Below, one piece after another: positions 17,157 to 26,322 of a DNA stretch of 64,000 nt. The stretch is from NCBI RefSeq assembly GCF_022014495.1, contig NZ_JAKLSQ010000011.1, forward strand, positions 1-64,000. The letters run 5' to 3'. Both the position numbers and the translations under genes were made by a program. This DNA comes from Sandaracinobacteroides sayramensis. GTDB lineage: Bacteria > Pseudomonadota > Alphaproteobacteria > Sphingomonadales > Sphingomonadaceae. The notes beneath the pieces were generated by a model. It worked only from the letters and a program-made list of their open reading frames with translations, ran no database searches and was not told where the DNA came from. Within the stretch, counting starts at the first letter, position 1. Every line of letters starts with the position of its first letter.

Positions 17157-17669
17157 TCAGTCGCCTCCGCCCCCCTTCTTCCACGTGCGCAGCCGGCCAC
17201 GGGCATTTTCATAAGGGGAGGAGGTGTTGAACTGGATCATCCGCCCCATCGTCCATTTCCCATACCAGGGGCGGCCATAGAGGTCGGCATCGCTGCGCGC
17301 TTCAACCGCGGCGACGATCCTCTGCTGCGCCTCCCGCAACCGCTCCAGCAGCAGCGGATAGGGCGTATCGGCGTGATCGGCGTAGAATTTCCGCGCCAGT
17401 AAACCGAGTTCATTCCATTTGAAGCCGGTCTCGGGAAAATCGACCGGCTGGCCGGCCGCATCCCGGTCGAGCCATTTCAGCACCAGTTCGTTCCAGCCCA
17501 GAAGATAGGCCAGAAGGTCGGCAACGCTCATCCGCGTGCCCTTGGCATGGCCTTCCAGATTCCGGTTACCAACCGCCTGTTCCGGCACGTCGGCCAGTTC
17601 GCGCAGCAGCTTCTCGAAACCGACGTCTATCGCCCTCAGAAGTTCGCCCTTGCTTTGCGGAACCGCCAT
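17157..17669 (-). CDS. ClbS/DfsB-family four-helix-bundle protein
   Basis: The protein has 170 residues starting MAVPQSKGELLRAID. Family hallmarks are VADLLAYLLGWNELVLKWL, FKWNELGLLARKFYADHADTPYPLLLERL, and the end WTMGRMIQFNTSSPYENARGRLRTWKK. It is DinB-like in fold. Known ClbS is a self-resistance hydrolase against colibactin, and DfsB was found in a surfactant-degradation setting; most members have no known role. Its start is only 4 bases after the stop of the acyl-CoA synthetase gene, so it is the last gene of that operon. No toxin biosynthesis cluster is nearby, so a detoxification or small-thiol role is only a guess. Confidence 0.85.
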   Translation of the reverse strand: MAVPQSKGELLRAIDVGFEKLLRELADVPEQAVGNRNLEGHAKGTRMSVADLLAYLLGWNELVLKWLDRDAAGQPVDFPETGFKWNELGLLARKFYADHADTPYPLLLERLREAQQRIVAAVEARSDADLYGRPWYGKWTMGRMIQFNTSSPYENARGRLRTWKKGGGGD

Positions 17670-17673
17670 GGCC

Positions 17674-19557
17674 TCAGGCGACGCTTTGCGCTGCTTCCGC
17701 CCCGAACAGCGCCCGATATTCGTCGAGCACGGCCGGGTCCTCGATGGTCGGCGGGGTTTCCACCTTCTCGCCATTGGCCAGCCGCCGGAGCGTCGCGCGC
17801 AGGATCTTGCCGGAACGGGTCTTGGGCAGCGCGCGCACCAGATGCACGTCCTTCAGCGCCGCCACCGGGCCTAGCTGGCCGCGCACCTCGGCGATGATGG
17901 CGCGCACCAGCGGCTCACCCGCTTCCGCGCCGCTCTTCACCACGGCAAACGCCATCGGGATCATCCCCTTCAGCGCGTCGTCGGCGCCGATCACCGCGCA
18001 TTCCGCCACTTCCGGCCGGCTGGCGACGATCTGTTCCATCTGCCCGGTCGAAAGCCGATGCCCGGCGACGTTGATGATGTCGTCGGTGCGGCCCATGATG
18101 TGGATGAAGCCGTCGGTGTCGATATGGCCGGCGTCGCCGGTCTCATAATAGCCGGCGAAGGCGGAGAAGCATTTCTCGTAGCCGGCCGGATTGTTCCACA
18201 ATGTGCGGTAGCAGCCCGGCGGCAGCGGCGCGCGGATGACGACATGACCCGTTTCCTCAGGCCCCACAGGCGCGCCGTCGTCGCCCAGCACATCGAAGCG
18301 ATAGCCGGGCACCGGGAATCCGGCGCTTCCCGGCCGGCGGCGGCTGTCGCCGAGCGCGTGGCAACTGGCGATCGCAGGCCAGCCCAGTTCCGTCTGCCAC
18401 CAATGGTCGATGACCGGCAGCCCGCTCTTTTCCCCGGCCCAGGCCAGCGTGTCGGGATCGGCGCGCTCGCCCGCCAGGAAGATCGCCTGCAAGTCGCCGA
18501 GGCCGATTTCCGCCAGCAGCTTCGCGTCCGGGTCTTCCTTGCGGATGGCGCGGATGGCGGTGGGCGCGGTGAAGAAGGTCTTCACGCCATGGCGGGCGAT
18601 GGTGCGCCAGAAGGTGCCGGCGTCGGGCGTGCCGACCGGCTTGCCCTCGAACAACAGGGTCGTCGCCCCCACCAAGAGCGGCGCATAGACGATATAGCTG
18701 TGCCCCACGACCCAGCCCACGTCGGAGGCAGCCCAGAACACATCTCCCGCGCCGATGCCGTAGATGTTCGCCATGGACCAGGCGAGCGCCACCGCATGGC
18801 CGCCATTTTCCCGCACCACGCCCTTGGGGGTTCCGGTCGTGCCCGAGGTGTAGAGGATATAGAGCGGATCGGTCGCCGCCACATCGGTGCAGGGCGCCGG
18901 CGCCGTCGCCTCGAACCGCTCCGCCCAGTCGAGATCGCGCGCGCCCTGCATCGCTGCTTCCAGCATCGGCCGCTGCAACAGCAGCACATGCGCCACCTGG
19001 TGCTTCGCAAGCGCCAGCGCCGCATCCACCAGCGGCTTGTAGGCGACGGTCTTCGTCCCCTCGATCCCGCAGGAGGCGGTCAGCAGCAGCTTCGGCTGGG
19101 CGTCGTCGATCCGCTTCGCCAGTTCGGGCGCCGCGAAGCCACCGAACACCACCGAATGCACCGCCCCCAGCCGGGCGCAGGCCAGCATGGCGAAGACGGT
19201 TTCCGGGATCATCGGCATGTAGATGACGACCCGGTCGCCCTTCTCCACGCCCAGCGCCGCCAGCATCCCGGCCGTCCGCGCGACGGCCTCCTGCAATTCG
19301 GCGTAGCTGTAGCGGCGAACCGTGCCGGTCACCGGGCTGTCGTAGATGAGGGCGGCGCTGTCGCCGCGCCCCGCCGCCACATGCCGGTCGACGGCGTTGT
19401 GGCAGGTGTTGAGCGCGGCATCGGGAAACCAGCCGCGCGCCGCGTCATGGGCGGTCGCCGGGCGCACGGCCCAGTCGATCCCGGCGGCGGCGGCCAGCCA
19501 GAAGCCTTCGGGGTCGGCGATACTTTGGGCGTAGCGTTGCTGATAAGCCTCTGACAT
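17674..19557 (-). CDS. prpE: Propionyl-CoA synthetase-like acyl-CoA ligase
   Basis: The protein has 627 residues, full length for an acetyl/propionyl-CoA synthetase. The AMP-binding core motif is YILYTSGTTGTPKGVV, followed by the WWQTELGWPAI and GYYETGDAGHIDTDG...GRTDDIINVAGHRLS blocks. The catalytic lysine near the C-terminus is K584 in [19 protein letters not shown], in place of acetyl-CoA synthetase's WWQTETGG, together with overall layout favours PrpE. It forms acyl-CoA and AMP from a short acid, CoA and ATP. Just upstream on the same strand is a Pat-like acetyltransferase, an enzyme type known to inactivate such ligases by acetylating this lysine. The gene order suggests short-chain acid uptake and activation. 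Confidence 0.85.
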   Translation of the reverse strand: MSEAYQQRYAQSIADPEGFWLAAAAGIDWAVRPATAHDAARGWFPDAALNTCHNAVDRHVAAGRGDSAALIYDSPVTGTVRRYSYAELQEAVARTAGMLAALGVEKGDRVVIYMPMIPETVFAMLACARLGAVHSVVFGGFAAPELAKRIDDAQPKLLLTASCGIEGTKTVAYKPLVDAALALAKHQVAHVLLLQRPMLEAAMQGARDLDWAERFEATAPAPCTDVAATDPLYILYTSGTTGTPKGVVRENGGHAVALAWSMANIYGIGAGDVFWAASDVGWVVGHSYIVYAPLLVGATTLLFEGKPVGTPDAGTFWRTIARHGVKTFFTAPTAIRAIRKEDPDAKLLAEIGLGDLQAIFLAGERADPDTLAWAGEKSGLPVIDHWWQTELGWPAIASCHALGDSRRRPGSAGFPVPGYRFDVLGDDGAPVGPEETGHVVIRAPLPPGCYRTLWNNPAGYEKCFSAFAGYYETGDAGHIDTDGFIHIMGRTDDIINVAGHRLSTGQMEQIVASRPEVAECAVIGADDALKGMIPMAFAVVKSGAEAGEPLVRAIIAEVRGQLGPVAALKDVHLVRALPKTRSGKILRATLRRLANGEKVETPPTIEDPAVLDEYRALFGAEAAQSVA

Positions 19558-19599
19558 GTCGCCTCCCCTTCGCTTATCTGGCCGCCCGGCGGCGGAAAA

Positions 19600-20136
19600 T
19601 CAGGCCTGCGCCTTTTCGAAAACCGCTTCCAGCACCACCAAAGTCGGATCGTCGGCCAGCGGCCGGGCCTTGAAGCCCATTTCCCGCTCCAGTTCGATGG
19701 CGCTGTGGTTGTCGCGGCTTTCGATCGAGATCAGCTTCTTCACCCCCCGGCGCCTGGCTTCGCCGGCGATGAACTCCAGCAGCGTCCAGCCGATTCCCCG
19801 GCCCTTCCTGTCCTCGCGGATGGAGATGGCGACCTCGCCGGTCTCCATCGCCTTGTCGCAGGCGAGCATCCCGGTCGCCACCGCTTCCCCGTCGGCGAAG
19901 GCGAGGAAGGATTCCGTCCGCCAATGGTCGACATGGGTGATCGGCTCCACCTGCGCGTCGCTCAGCTCCTCGCGCGCGGTCAGGAAGCGGAAGCGGCGAT
20001 CCTCGGGCGAAACGGCGCGGAACAATTGCTTCACCAGGGCATCGTCGGCTTCGGTCGCGGGGCGCACCTCGAATTCCAGCCCGGTGCGGGTGACGAGGCG
20101 GACGGGGTGGTCGAGAGGGGCAGCTTCGGCAGACAT
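19600..20136 (-). CDS. GNAT acetyltransferase resembling the catalytic domain of protein lysine acetyltransferase Pat
   Basis: The protein has 178 residues starting MSAEAAPLDHP, with AAGGAAAGG before the ATG. It holds a single GNAT domain. The stretch LFRAVSPEDRRFRFLTAREELSDAQVEPITHVDHW resembles the acetyltransferase end of Pat/PatZ. The acetyl-CoA loop is RKGRGIGWTLLEF, and RDNHSAIELEREMGF is the typical C-terminal block. Pat usually carries a large acyl-CoA synthetase-like domain or a cyclic-nucleotide domain; here neither is present. It sits 42 bases upstream of a propionyl-CoA-synthetase-like gene. The natural hypothesis is feedback acetylation of that ligase or of acsA nearby. Confidence 0.72.
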   Translation of the reverse strand: MSAEAAPLDHPVRLVTRTGLEFEVRPATEADDALVKQLFRAVSPEDRRFRFLTAREELSDAQVEPITHVDHWRTESFLAFADGEAVATGMLACDKAMETGEVAISIREDRKGRGIGWTLLEFIAGEARRRGVKKLISIESRDNHSAIELEREMGFKARPLADDPTLVVLEAVFEKAQA

Positions 20137-20208
20137 CGCAAACACCTTTCCTTCACATGAAAGCCTCGCCGGCATGGGCCTTCCAGCCCATGCCGGCCAT
20201 GATCAGGA

Positions 20209-21879
20209 TCAATCGTCGATGCGGCGACGGAAGGTTTCCGGCAGCAGCACCACGCCCACCAGCACCGTCAGCGCCGCGACGATCACCGGATACCAGAGGC
20301 CGGAATAGATATTCCCGGTCGCCGCGACGATCGCGAAGGCGGTGGTCGGCAGGAAGCCGCCGAACCAGCCGTTGCCGATATGATAGGGCAACGACATGGA
20401 AGTGTAGCGGATGTGCGTCGGGAACAGTTCCACCAGCATCGCCGCGATCGGCCCGTAGACCGCCGTCACGTAAAGCACGAGGATGAACAGGATCGCCACC
20501 ACCAGCGGCTTGTTGATCGCCGCCGGATCGGCCTTTTCCGGATAGCCGGCCGCCGCCAGCGCCGCCTTCACGTCGGACTGGAAGGCCTTGATGGCGTCGG
20601 CGCGCGCCTCGGCCGGAACGCCGGCCGGGTCGACCGCCGGGATCACCATGTCGCCCACATGGATGGTGGCGACGCTGCCGGGCGCGCCGGCGACATTGGT
20701 GTAGGAAATGCCGGCCTTCGCCAGGAAGGATTTGGCGATGTCGCAGCTCTTGCTGTCGAACCTGTTCTTGCCGATCGGGTCGAACTGCACCGAGCAATCG
20801 GCCGGATCGGCATGGACGGTGATCGGCGCCGCCTGAGAGGCCGCGTAAAGCGCGGGATTGGCGGCGTTCGAAAGGGCGCCGAACAGCGGGAAATAGGTCA
20901 GCGCGGCCAGCAGGCAGCCGGCGAGGATGATCGGCTTGCGGCCGATCTTGTCCGACAGCCAGCCGAAGATCACGAAGAAGGGCGTGGCCATCAGAAGCGC
21001 GATGGCGATCAGGATGTTGGTGGTGGCGCCATCCACCTTCATCACCTTCTCCAGGAAGAACAGCGCGTAGAACTGCCCCGTGTACCAGACGACCGCCTGC
21101 CCCGCGACGGCGCCGAACAGCGCGATCAGCACGACCTTCAGATTGTCCCAGTTGCCGAAGCTTTCCCTGATCGGCGACTTGGCGGTTTTCCCCTCTTCCT
21201 TCATCTTCTGATAGACCGGGCTTTCCGCCAACTGCATGCGGATCCACAGCGAGACGCCCAGCAGCGCCGCCGAGACCAGGAACGGAATCCGCCAGCCCCA
21301 GTCGGCGAAGGCTTCCTCGCCCACGACCAGCCGCACGCCGATCACCACCAGCAGGGCGGCGAACAGGCCGAGCGTCGCCGTCGTCTGGATGAAGCTGGTG
21401 AAAAGCCCGCGCCTCCCCTCCGGCGCATGTTCGGCGACATAGGTGGCGGCCCCGCCATATTCGCCGCCCAGCGCCAGCCCCTGCAGAAGCCGCAGGAACA
21501 CCAGCATGATCGGCGCCGCCACCCCGATCGCGGCATAGCTCGGCAGCAGCCCGACGGAGAAGGTGGCGACGCCCATCAGCCCCATCGTCACCAGAAAGGT
21601 GTATTTCCGGCCGACGAGGTCGCCCAGATGCCCGAACACCAGCGCCCCGAACGGCCTGACGGCGAAGCCGGCGGCAAAGGCGGCCAGCGCCAGAATGAAG
21701 CCGGTCGTCTCGTTGACACCGGAGAAGAACTGCTGGGTGATCACCACCGCCAGCAGCCCGTAAAGGTAGAAGTCATACCATTCGAAGATGGTGCCGAGCG
21801 AGGAGGCGAGGATCACCTTGCGCTCCTTGCGGCTCATGGCGCGCCGGTCTTCGGCGGCGCTGTCGTAGGTGGTTGCCAT
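20209..21879 (-). CDS. MHS-family (metabolite:H+ symporter) MFS transporter with large periplasmic insert
   Basis: The protein has 556 residues starting MATTYDSAAEDRRAMS; usual MHS length is about 430-450. Signatures include SLGTIFEWYDFYLYG in helix 1, the loop GHLGDLVGRKYTFLVTM, and RLLQGLALGGEYGGAATYVAEHAP in helix 4. The excess length is a hydrophilic insert at about residues 345-455 between helices 9 and 10, a loop that faces the periplasm in MFS proteins. It contains two cysteines (about 362 and 379) and many alanines. The transporter lies between a porin and the acetyltransferase/acyl-CoA ligase genes, so it probably imports a carboxylate such as propionate or a dicarboxylate. Confidence 0.85.
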   Translation of the reverse strand: MATTYDSAAEDRRAMSRKERKVILASSLGTIFEWYDFYLYGLLAVVITQQFFSGVNETTGFILALAAFAAGFAVRPFGALVFGHLGDLVGRKYTFLVTMGLMGVATFSVGLLPSYAAIGVAAPIMLVFLRLLQGLALGGEYGGAATYVAEHAPEGRRGLFTSFIQTTATLGLFAALLVVIGVRLVVGEEAFADWGWRIPFLVSAALLGVSLWIRMQLAESPVYQKMKEEGKTAKSPIRESFGNWDNLKVVLIALFGAVAGQAVVWYTGQFYALFFLEKVMKVDGATTNILIAIALLMATPFFVIFGWLSDKIGRKPIILAGCLLAALTYFPLFGALSNAANPALYAASQAAPITVHADPADCSVQFDPIGKNRFDSKSCDIAKSFLAKAGISYTNVAGAPGSVATIHVGDMVIPAVDPAGVPAEARADAIKAFQSDVKAALAAAGYPEKADPAAINKPLVVAILFILVLYVTAVYGPIAAMLVELFPTHIRYTSMSLPYHIGNGWFGGFLPTTAFAIVAATGNIYSGLWYPVIVAALTVLVGVVLLPETFRRRIDD

Positions 21880-21926
21880 TGTCCAGTCTCTCCCCAAGGC
21901 GGAAATGTTGCGCGATATGGATGAAG

Positions 21927-23288
21927 TCAGAAGCTGTATTTCGCGGCGAACTCCAGCCGGTCGAGCGTGCCGCTGGCGCCATCCACCAGCCGCCGCTCGC
22001 CGTGGCGAAGCTCGACCCCCAGGTCGAGCGCCTTCACCGGCGAATAGAAGAGATTCCCCGCGACCGACCAGGCCCGCTTGTTGAAGCCGGAAATGCCGGC
22101 GAGACCATCCTCGTAGGCGACGTTCAGATAGCTGCCCATCAAGGTCGTCCGCAGCCCCGGCGCCAGCGAAATCTTCACCGCGGCAAGCCCGGCGAAGATC
22201 TCCGGCGTGGAAAGCCGGCCGGTCGCCGGGTCCGTCAGCGCGTCCGCCGCGAAGTTGAGCCCGACATAGCGGCCGATGCCGCTGCCATAGGTCGCCATCA
22301 GCCGCAGATCATGCTGCTTGCCGCCGCCGAACAGCAGCTTGCCCGCGCCGCTGAAACCCCAGCCGGCCGCCTGGCCGGACTGGGCGCCATTCTCCACCGA
22401 CAATTGCCGCACGATGCCGGCAAGCGACGCCTCGCCCCAGCCGCCAGACGCCACCAGCCGCGCCGCGAAATCCGGCAGCCGGTCGTCGTCATTCTCCACC
22501 AGCGCCGGCGAGCCCAGCGTCGAGGACGCCGTCTCGGCGTTTTCCGCCGAGGCGTGCAGCACCAGCCCCTTGCCCAGCGGCAGGCTCAGCCGCACCAGCG
22601 GCTGGCGGGCGAACACCGTGCCTTCGGTCGGGCCGACATAATCGGTCGATTCCGGCAACACCGCCACATTCTGGAAGGTGGTCCAGTCCTGCCCGATCGT
22701 CAGCTTGTCGAACTGCACGAAGGCCCGGCGCAGCGCCAGGGTATAGCCGTTCGAAACCCGCTCATTGCCCTGCGCGCCCGGCGAGGTCTGGAAGTCGGTC
22801 TCCACATAGCCTTTCAGCACATGGCCCGCGACATCGGTGCCGATGTTCAGCCAGAGCCGGGTCTGCTTGGCGGAGAAATCGCTGTCGGTCGATTCCGCCT
22901 CACCGCCCACGGGAATGGCGGACGGCAGGTAGAAGTCCCGCCCGAGGCTGTTGCTGGCGACGACGCCGTCGCCCCAGCGGCTGAAGCTGGCGACGGTCTT
23001 CACATAGCCGCCGATATTGATGCTGGAAGCGCCGGAGCGGAAACCCTTCGCCTCCGCCGCCGGGGCGGCCACCGCCACCGGCTCCGCGGGCAGCGCTGCC
23101 GGAGCCGATGCTGCGGCATTTGCTGCGCGATAGCCCTCCAGTTCCGCCCGCAGATCGCCGACGGCCGCTTCCAGCTGCTTTAGCCGCGCTTCCAGCTCCG
23201 CCTCGCGCGGCGTCTGCGCCATGGCGGCCGCTGGCACGAAGGCGGCAAGGGCTGCGCCGAGGCGCAGCATGGCTCGGATACTCCCCAT
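21927..23288 (-). CDS. DcaP-like outer-membrane porin
   Basis: The protein has 453 residues starting MGSIRAMLRLGAALAAF, with a signal peptide that ends in AAAMAQ. A short coiled coil follows (REAELEARLKQLEAAVGDLR). After an alanine/proline linker comes a beta-barrel beginning INIGGYVKTVASFSRWGDG and ending in phenylalanine (LEFAAKYSF). The N-terminal coiled coil plus barrel is the DcaP arrangement, a trimeric porin for negatively charged small molecules such as dicarboxylates. It is first in the minus-strand operon porin-MHS-GNAT-prpE-clbS, 47 bases before the transporter, which is consistent with uptake of an organic acid. Confidence 0.82.
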   Translation of the reverse strand: MGSIRAMLRLGAALAAFVPAAAMAQTPREAELEARLKQLEAAVGDLRAELEGYRAANAAASAPAALPAEPVAVAAPAAEAKGFRSGASSINIGGYVKTVASFSRWGDGVVASNSLGRDFYLPSAIPVGGEAESTDSDFSAKQTRLWLNIGTDVAGHVLKGYVETDFQTSPGAQGNERVSNGYTLALRRAFVQFDKLTIGQDWTTFQNVAVLPESTDYVGPTEGTVFARQPLVRLSLPLGKGLVLHASAENAETASSTLGSPALVENDDDRLPDFAARLVASGGWGEASLAGIVRQLSVENGAQSGQAAGWGFSGAGKLLFGGGKQHDLRLMATYGSGIGRYVGLNFAADALTDPATGRLSTPEIFAGLAAVKISLAPGLRTTLMGSYLNVAYEDGLAGISGFNKRAWSVAGNLFYSPVKALDLGVELRHGERRLVDGASGTLDRLEFAAKYSF

Positions 23289-23470
23289 GGTTCCTCTCCC
23301 CTGTCCGGCCCGCTTTTCGCGGATCGCGGCTCGGTCCGTGCAATATTCGTCGGGAAGCGGCAGGCCCGGAAGCCAGACCATGGTCTTAGGGCTACGACCT
23401 TCGTCCAATTGGCGCCGCGCCGTCCGGCCGATACCCTCACCGGAAAAATGCAACCCTGGGGAGAGGGCAT
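23289..23470. promoter_or_regulatory. Divergent porin/acsA control region
   Basis: This 182-base gap separates the divergent porin and acsA operons. It holds a small dyad ACGA-CCT-TCGT at 23394-23404, about 66 bases before the acsA start, of a size that could be bound by a LuxR-type response regulator such as the one encoded after acsA. No convincing sigma-70 promoter was found. A ribosome site GGGGAGAGG precedes acsA, and AGAGGA precedes the porin start. Confidence 0.3.
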
Positions 23471-25414
23471 ATGAACCAGACCATCTATCCGGTGCCAGCC
23501 GCCTGGGCGCAGACCGCGCTGATCGACGCCGACGCCTATAAAAGCTGCTACGCCCGTTCGCTCGCCGACCCGGAAGGGTTCTGGCGCGAGGAAGCTCGCC
23601 GGCTGGACTGGCTGAAGCCCTTCTCGCAGGTGAAGAACTGCTCCTTCGACGAGGCGGATTTCCGCATCCGCTGGTTCGAGGACGGGGCGCTGAACGTCGC
23701 CGCCAACTGCCTCGACCGGCATCTCGCCGAGCGCGGCGACACCACCGCCATCCTCTGGGAGCCGGACGAGCCGGGCGAGGAAGGCCGCCGCATCAGCTAC
23801 CGCGAGCTGCACGCCGAAGTCTGCCGCTTCGCCAATGTGCTGAAGGCGAACGGCGCGCAGAAGGGCAGCCGCGTCACCCTCTATCTGCCGATGATCCCGG
23901 AAGCCGCCGTCGCCATGCTGGCCTGCGCCCGGATCGGCGCCATCCACTCCATCGTCTTCGCCGGCTTCTCGCCGGAGGCGCTCGCCGGCCGCATCCAGGA
24001 TTGCGACAGCACGATCGTCGTCACCGCCGACGAGGGGCTTCGCGGCGGCAAGCGCGTGCCGCTGAAGGCCAATGTCGACGCGGCGCTCAGCCACTGCAAT
24101 TCCGTGCAGAAGGTCGTCGTGGTCCGCCGCACCGGCGCCGACGTGCCGATGCTGCAAGGCCGCGACCTCTGGTGGCACGCCGAAACCGCCGCGGCCCCGG
24201 CCGACTGCCCGGCGGAAGCGATGAACGCCGAGGATCCGCTGTTCATCCTCTACACCTCCGGCTCCACCGGCAAGCCCAAGGGCGTGCTGCACACGTCCGG
24301 CGGCTATCTTCTCTGGGCGGCGATGACGCACCGCTATGTCTTCGATTACCGCCCGGGACAGGTCTATTGGTGCGCCGCCGACGTCGGCTGGGTCACCGGC
24401 CACAGCTATGTCGTCTATGGCCCGCTGGCGAACGGCGCGACGACGCTGATGTTCGAAGGAGTCCCCAGCTATCCGGACGCCAGCCGCTTCTGGCAGGTGG
24501 TGGACAAATATGGCGTGGAGATCTTCTACGCCGCCCCCACCGCGCTCCGGGCGCTGATGCGCGAAGGCGACGACTGGGTGAAGAAAACCAGCCGCTCCAC
24601 GCTGCGCGTCCTCGGCTCGGTCGGCGAACCGATCAACCCGGAAGCCTGGGAGTGGTTCTACCATGTGGTGGGCGAAGGCCGCTGCCCCATCGTCGACACC
24701 TGGTGGCAGACGGAAACCGGCGGCGCGATGATCACGCCGCTCCCCGGCGCCACGCCGCTGAAGCCCGGTTCCGCCACCCGGCCGATGTTCGGCGTGAAGC
24801 CGGAACTGCTCGACAACGACGGCAGGCTGCTGGAAGGCGAGGCCGAGGGCTGCCTCGTCATCGCCGACAGCTGGCCGGGGCAGATGCGCACCGTCTGGAA
24901 CGACCATGAGCGCTTCTTCCAGACCTATTTCAGCACCTTCCCCGGCAAATATTTCACCGGCGACGGCTGCCGCCGCGACTCCGACGGCTATTACTGGATC
25001 ACCGGCCGCATCGACGATGTGATCAACGTCTCGGGCCACCGCATGGGCACCGCCGAAGTGGAAAGCGCCCTAGTCGCCCATGCCAAGGTGGCGGAAGCCG
25101 CCGTCGTCGGCATGCCGCATTCGCTGAAGGGCCAGGGCATCTACGCCTATGTGACCCTGAACGCCGAAGTGGAGCCCAGCGACGCCCTGCGCCGCGAGCT
25201 GATCCAGTGGGTCCGCCACGAGATCGGCCCCATCGCCACGCCGGACGTGATCCAGTTCGCGCCCGACCTGCCCAAGACCCGCTCCGGCAAGATCATGCGG
25301 CGGATTCTCAGGAAGATTGCAGAGGGCGATGTCTCCAATCTGGGCGACACTTCCACGCTGGCCGATCCATCGGTGGTGGACAATCTGGTGGAGCATCGTT
25401 CAATTGCGGCATGA
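23471..25414 (+). CDS. acsA: Acetyl-CoA synthetase
   Basis: The protein has 647 residues, exactly the family's usual length. The AMP-binding motif [20 protein letters not shown], the [17 protein letters not shown] acetate-pocket motif, [20 protein letters not shown] and the final catalytic lysine in [11 protein letters not shown] (K607) are all present. It activates acetate to acetyl-CoA through acetyl-AMP. The gene overlaps the following response regulator gene by 4 bases (ATGA). Regulation probably comes from that CrbR-like protein, and acetylation of K607 by a Pat enzyme is a known control for this family. Confidence 0.96.
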   Translation: MNQTIYPVPAAWAQTALIDADAYKSCYARSLADPEGFWREEARRLDWLKPFSQVKNCSFDEADFRIRWFEDGALNVAANCLDRHLAERGDTTAILWEPDEPGEEGRRISYRELHAEVCRFANVLKANGAQKGSRVTLYLPMIPEAAVAMLACARIGAIHSIVFAGFSPEALAGRIQDCDSTIVVTADEGLRGGKRVPLKANVDAALSHCNSVQKVVVVRRTGADVPMLQGRDLWWHAETAAAPADCPAEAMNAEDPLFILYTSGSTGKPKGVLHTSGGYLLWAAMTHRYVFDYRPGQVYWCAADVGWVTGHSYVVYGPLANGATTLMFEGVPSYPDASRFWQVVDKYGVEIFYAAPTALRALMREGDDWVKKTSRSTLRVLGSVGEPINPEAWEWFYHVVGEGRCPIVDTWWQTETGGAMITPLPGATPLKPGSATRPMFGVKPELLDNDGRLLEGEAEGCLVIADSWPGQMRTVWNDHERFFQTYFSTFPGKYFTGDGCRRDSDGYYWITGRIDDVINVSGHRMGTAEVESALVAHAKVAEAAVVGMPHSLKGQGIYAYVTLNAEVEPSDALRRELIQWVRHEIGPIATPDVIQFAPDLPKTRSGKIMRRILRKIAEGDVSNLGDTSTLADPSVVDNLVEHRSIAA

Positions 25415-26034
25415 GCCGCTCGATTCTGATCGCGGACGATCATCCGCTGTTCCGGCAGGCGATCGCCATGGCCGCTGCGAAAGTGGCGCCTGACGCCCGC
25501 CTGCTGGAAGCCGGAACGCTGGCGCGCGCGGCGGAAGCCGCCGCCGCCGGCGACGACCTCGCCCTCATCCTGCTCGACCTGAAGATGCCCGGCGCCAGCG
25601 GCTATTCCGGAGTCGCGCTGCTCCACGCCGAGCGCCCCGGCGTGCCGATCCTGGTGATCTCCAGCGCCGAAGGCGCCGAAGTCGCCCGCGAGGCCCGCGC
25701 CTTCGGCGCCGTCGGCTTCATCGGCAAGGGCCGCGACCTCGGCGAGATCGAGGACGCCATCGCCCGCGCCCTTGCCGGCCAGCGCCTGGCCGAACGCGGC
25801 GACCCGGAAGTGGAAGCCGTCGCCGAAACCGTCGCCGGCCTGACTCCGACGCAACTGAAAGTGCTGCTCGGCCTGCTGGAGGGCCGCCTCAACAAGCAGA
25901 TCGCCCACGATCTCGGAATCACCGAAGCCACGGTGAAGGCGCATGTAACGGCAATCCTGAAGAAGCTCGACGTCCGCAACCGCACACAGGCGGTGCTGGC
26001 AGCGCGAGCCCTGGGGCTGGGCGTCAAGCACTAG
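25411..26034 (+). CDS. crbR: LuxR/NarL-type response regulator, CrbR-like
   Basis: The protein has 207 residues. The receiver domain has the acidic pair D9/D10, the phosphorylation site D56 in LLDLKMPG, and K106 in FIGKG. The C-terminal LuxR helix-turn-helix reads [36 protein letters not shown]. It is translationally coupled to acsA, and the nearest histidine kinase is the convergent symporter-kinase hybrid at 26323-29652. In Vibrio, Pseudomonas and Shewanella the CrbS/CrbR pair turns on acs (the acetate switch). The symbol is given on that gene pairing and should be treated as likely rather than certain. Confidence 0.82.
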   Translation: MSRSILIADDHPLFRQAIAMAAAKVAPDARLLEAGTLARAAEAAAAGDDLALILLDLKMPGASGYSGVALLHAERPGVPILVISSAEGAEVAREARAFGAVGFIGKGRDLGEIEDAIARALAGQRLAERGDPEVEAVAETVAGLTPTQLKVLLGLLEGRLNKQIAHDLGITEATVKAHVTAILKKLDVRNRTQAVLAARALGLGVKH

Positions 26035-26052
26035 GCGCCGGCTTCGCCCCCC

Positions 26053-26126
26053 GTCGCCGGACGGCGACAAAGAGAAGTCCGAAGGGGCTTTGCCCCTTCA
26101 CCCCAGCAGGGGCGTGACGCCCCTGC
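26053..26126. repeat. Three consecutive hairpins between convergent crbR and crbS
   Basis: Three short inverted repeats follow one another: GTCGCC/GGCGAC at 26053-26068, GAAGGGGC-TTT-GCCCCTTC at 26081-26099, and GCAGGGGCG-TGA-CGCCCCTGC at 26106-26126. None is followed by a T run on the plus strand. They may pause transcription after crbR or be remnants of intergenic repeats. Confidence 0.6.
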
Positions 26127-26154
26127 ACCCCCGATCCTCGACACCCACCACCCC

Positions 26155-26187
26155 GTCACCCCGGGCTTGACCCGGGGTCCAGCTTTT
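26155..26187. repeat. Dispersed intergenic repeat, single arm
   Basis: The 33-base stretch begins GTCACCCCGGGCTTGACCC and continues into a GGGGTCCAGC end. The same unit appears twice, head to head, at 50687-50776, and a shortened copy is at 37658-37688. Only intergenic copies are seen. Confidence 0.75.
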
Positions 26188-26234
26188 CAGCAGCCCACGC
26201 CCGCCAACAATTCCAACAGCCTGCGGCGCAAGAA

Positions 26235-26265
26235 GAAAAAAGCCCCTCCCCTGTCAGGGGAGGGG
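26235..26265 (-). terminator. Rho-independent terminator of crbS
   Basis: Reading the minus strand, a perfect 10-bp stem (26265-26256 with 26252-26243, loop of 3) is followed by GC and six T residues (26240-26235). It lies about 60 bases past the crbS stop codon. The plus strand shows a hairpin without T run, so it acts for crbS. Confidence 0.8.
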
Positions 26266-26322
26266 TTGGGGTGGGGGCCTCCCGCAAACACAACCTCGGA
26301 ACAACCAGCCACAATCACCCCG

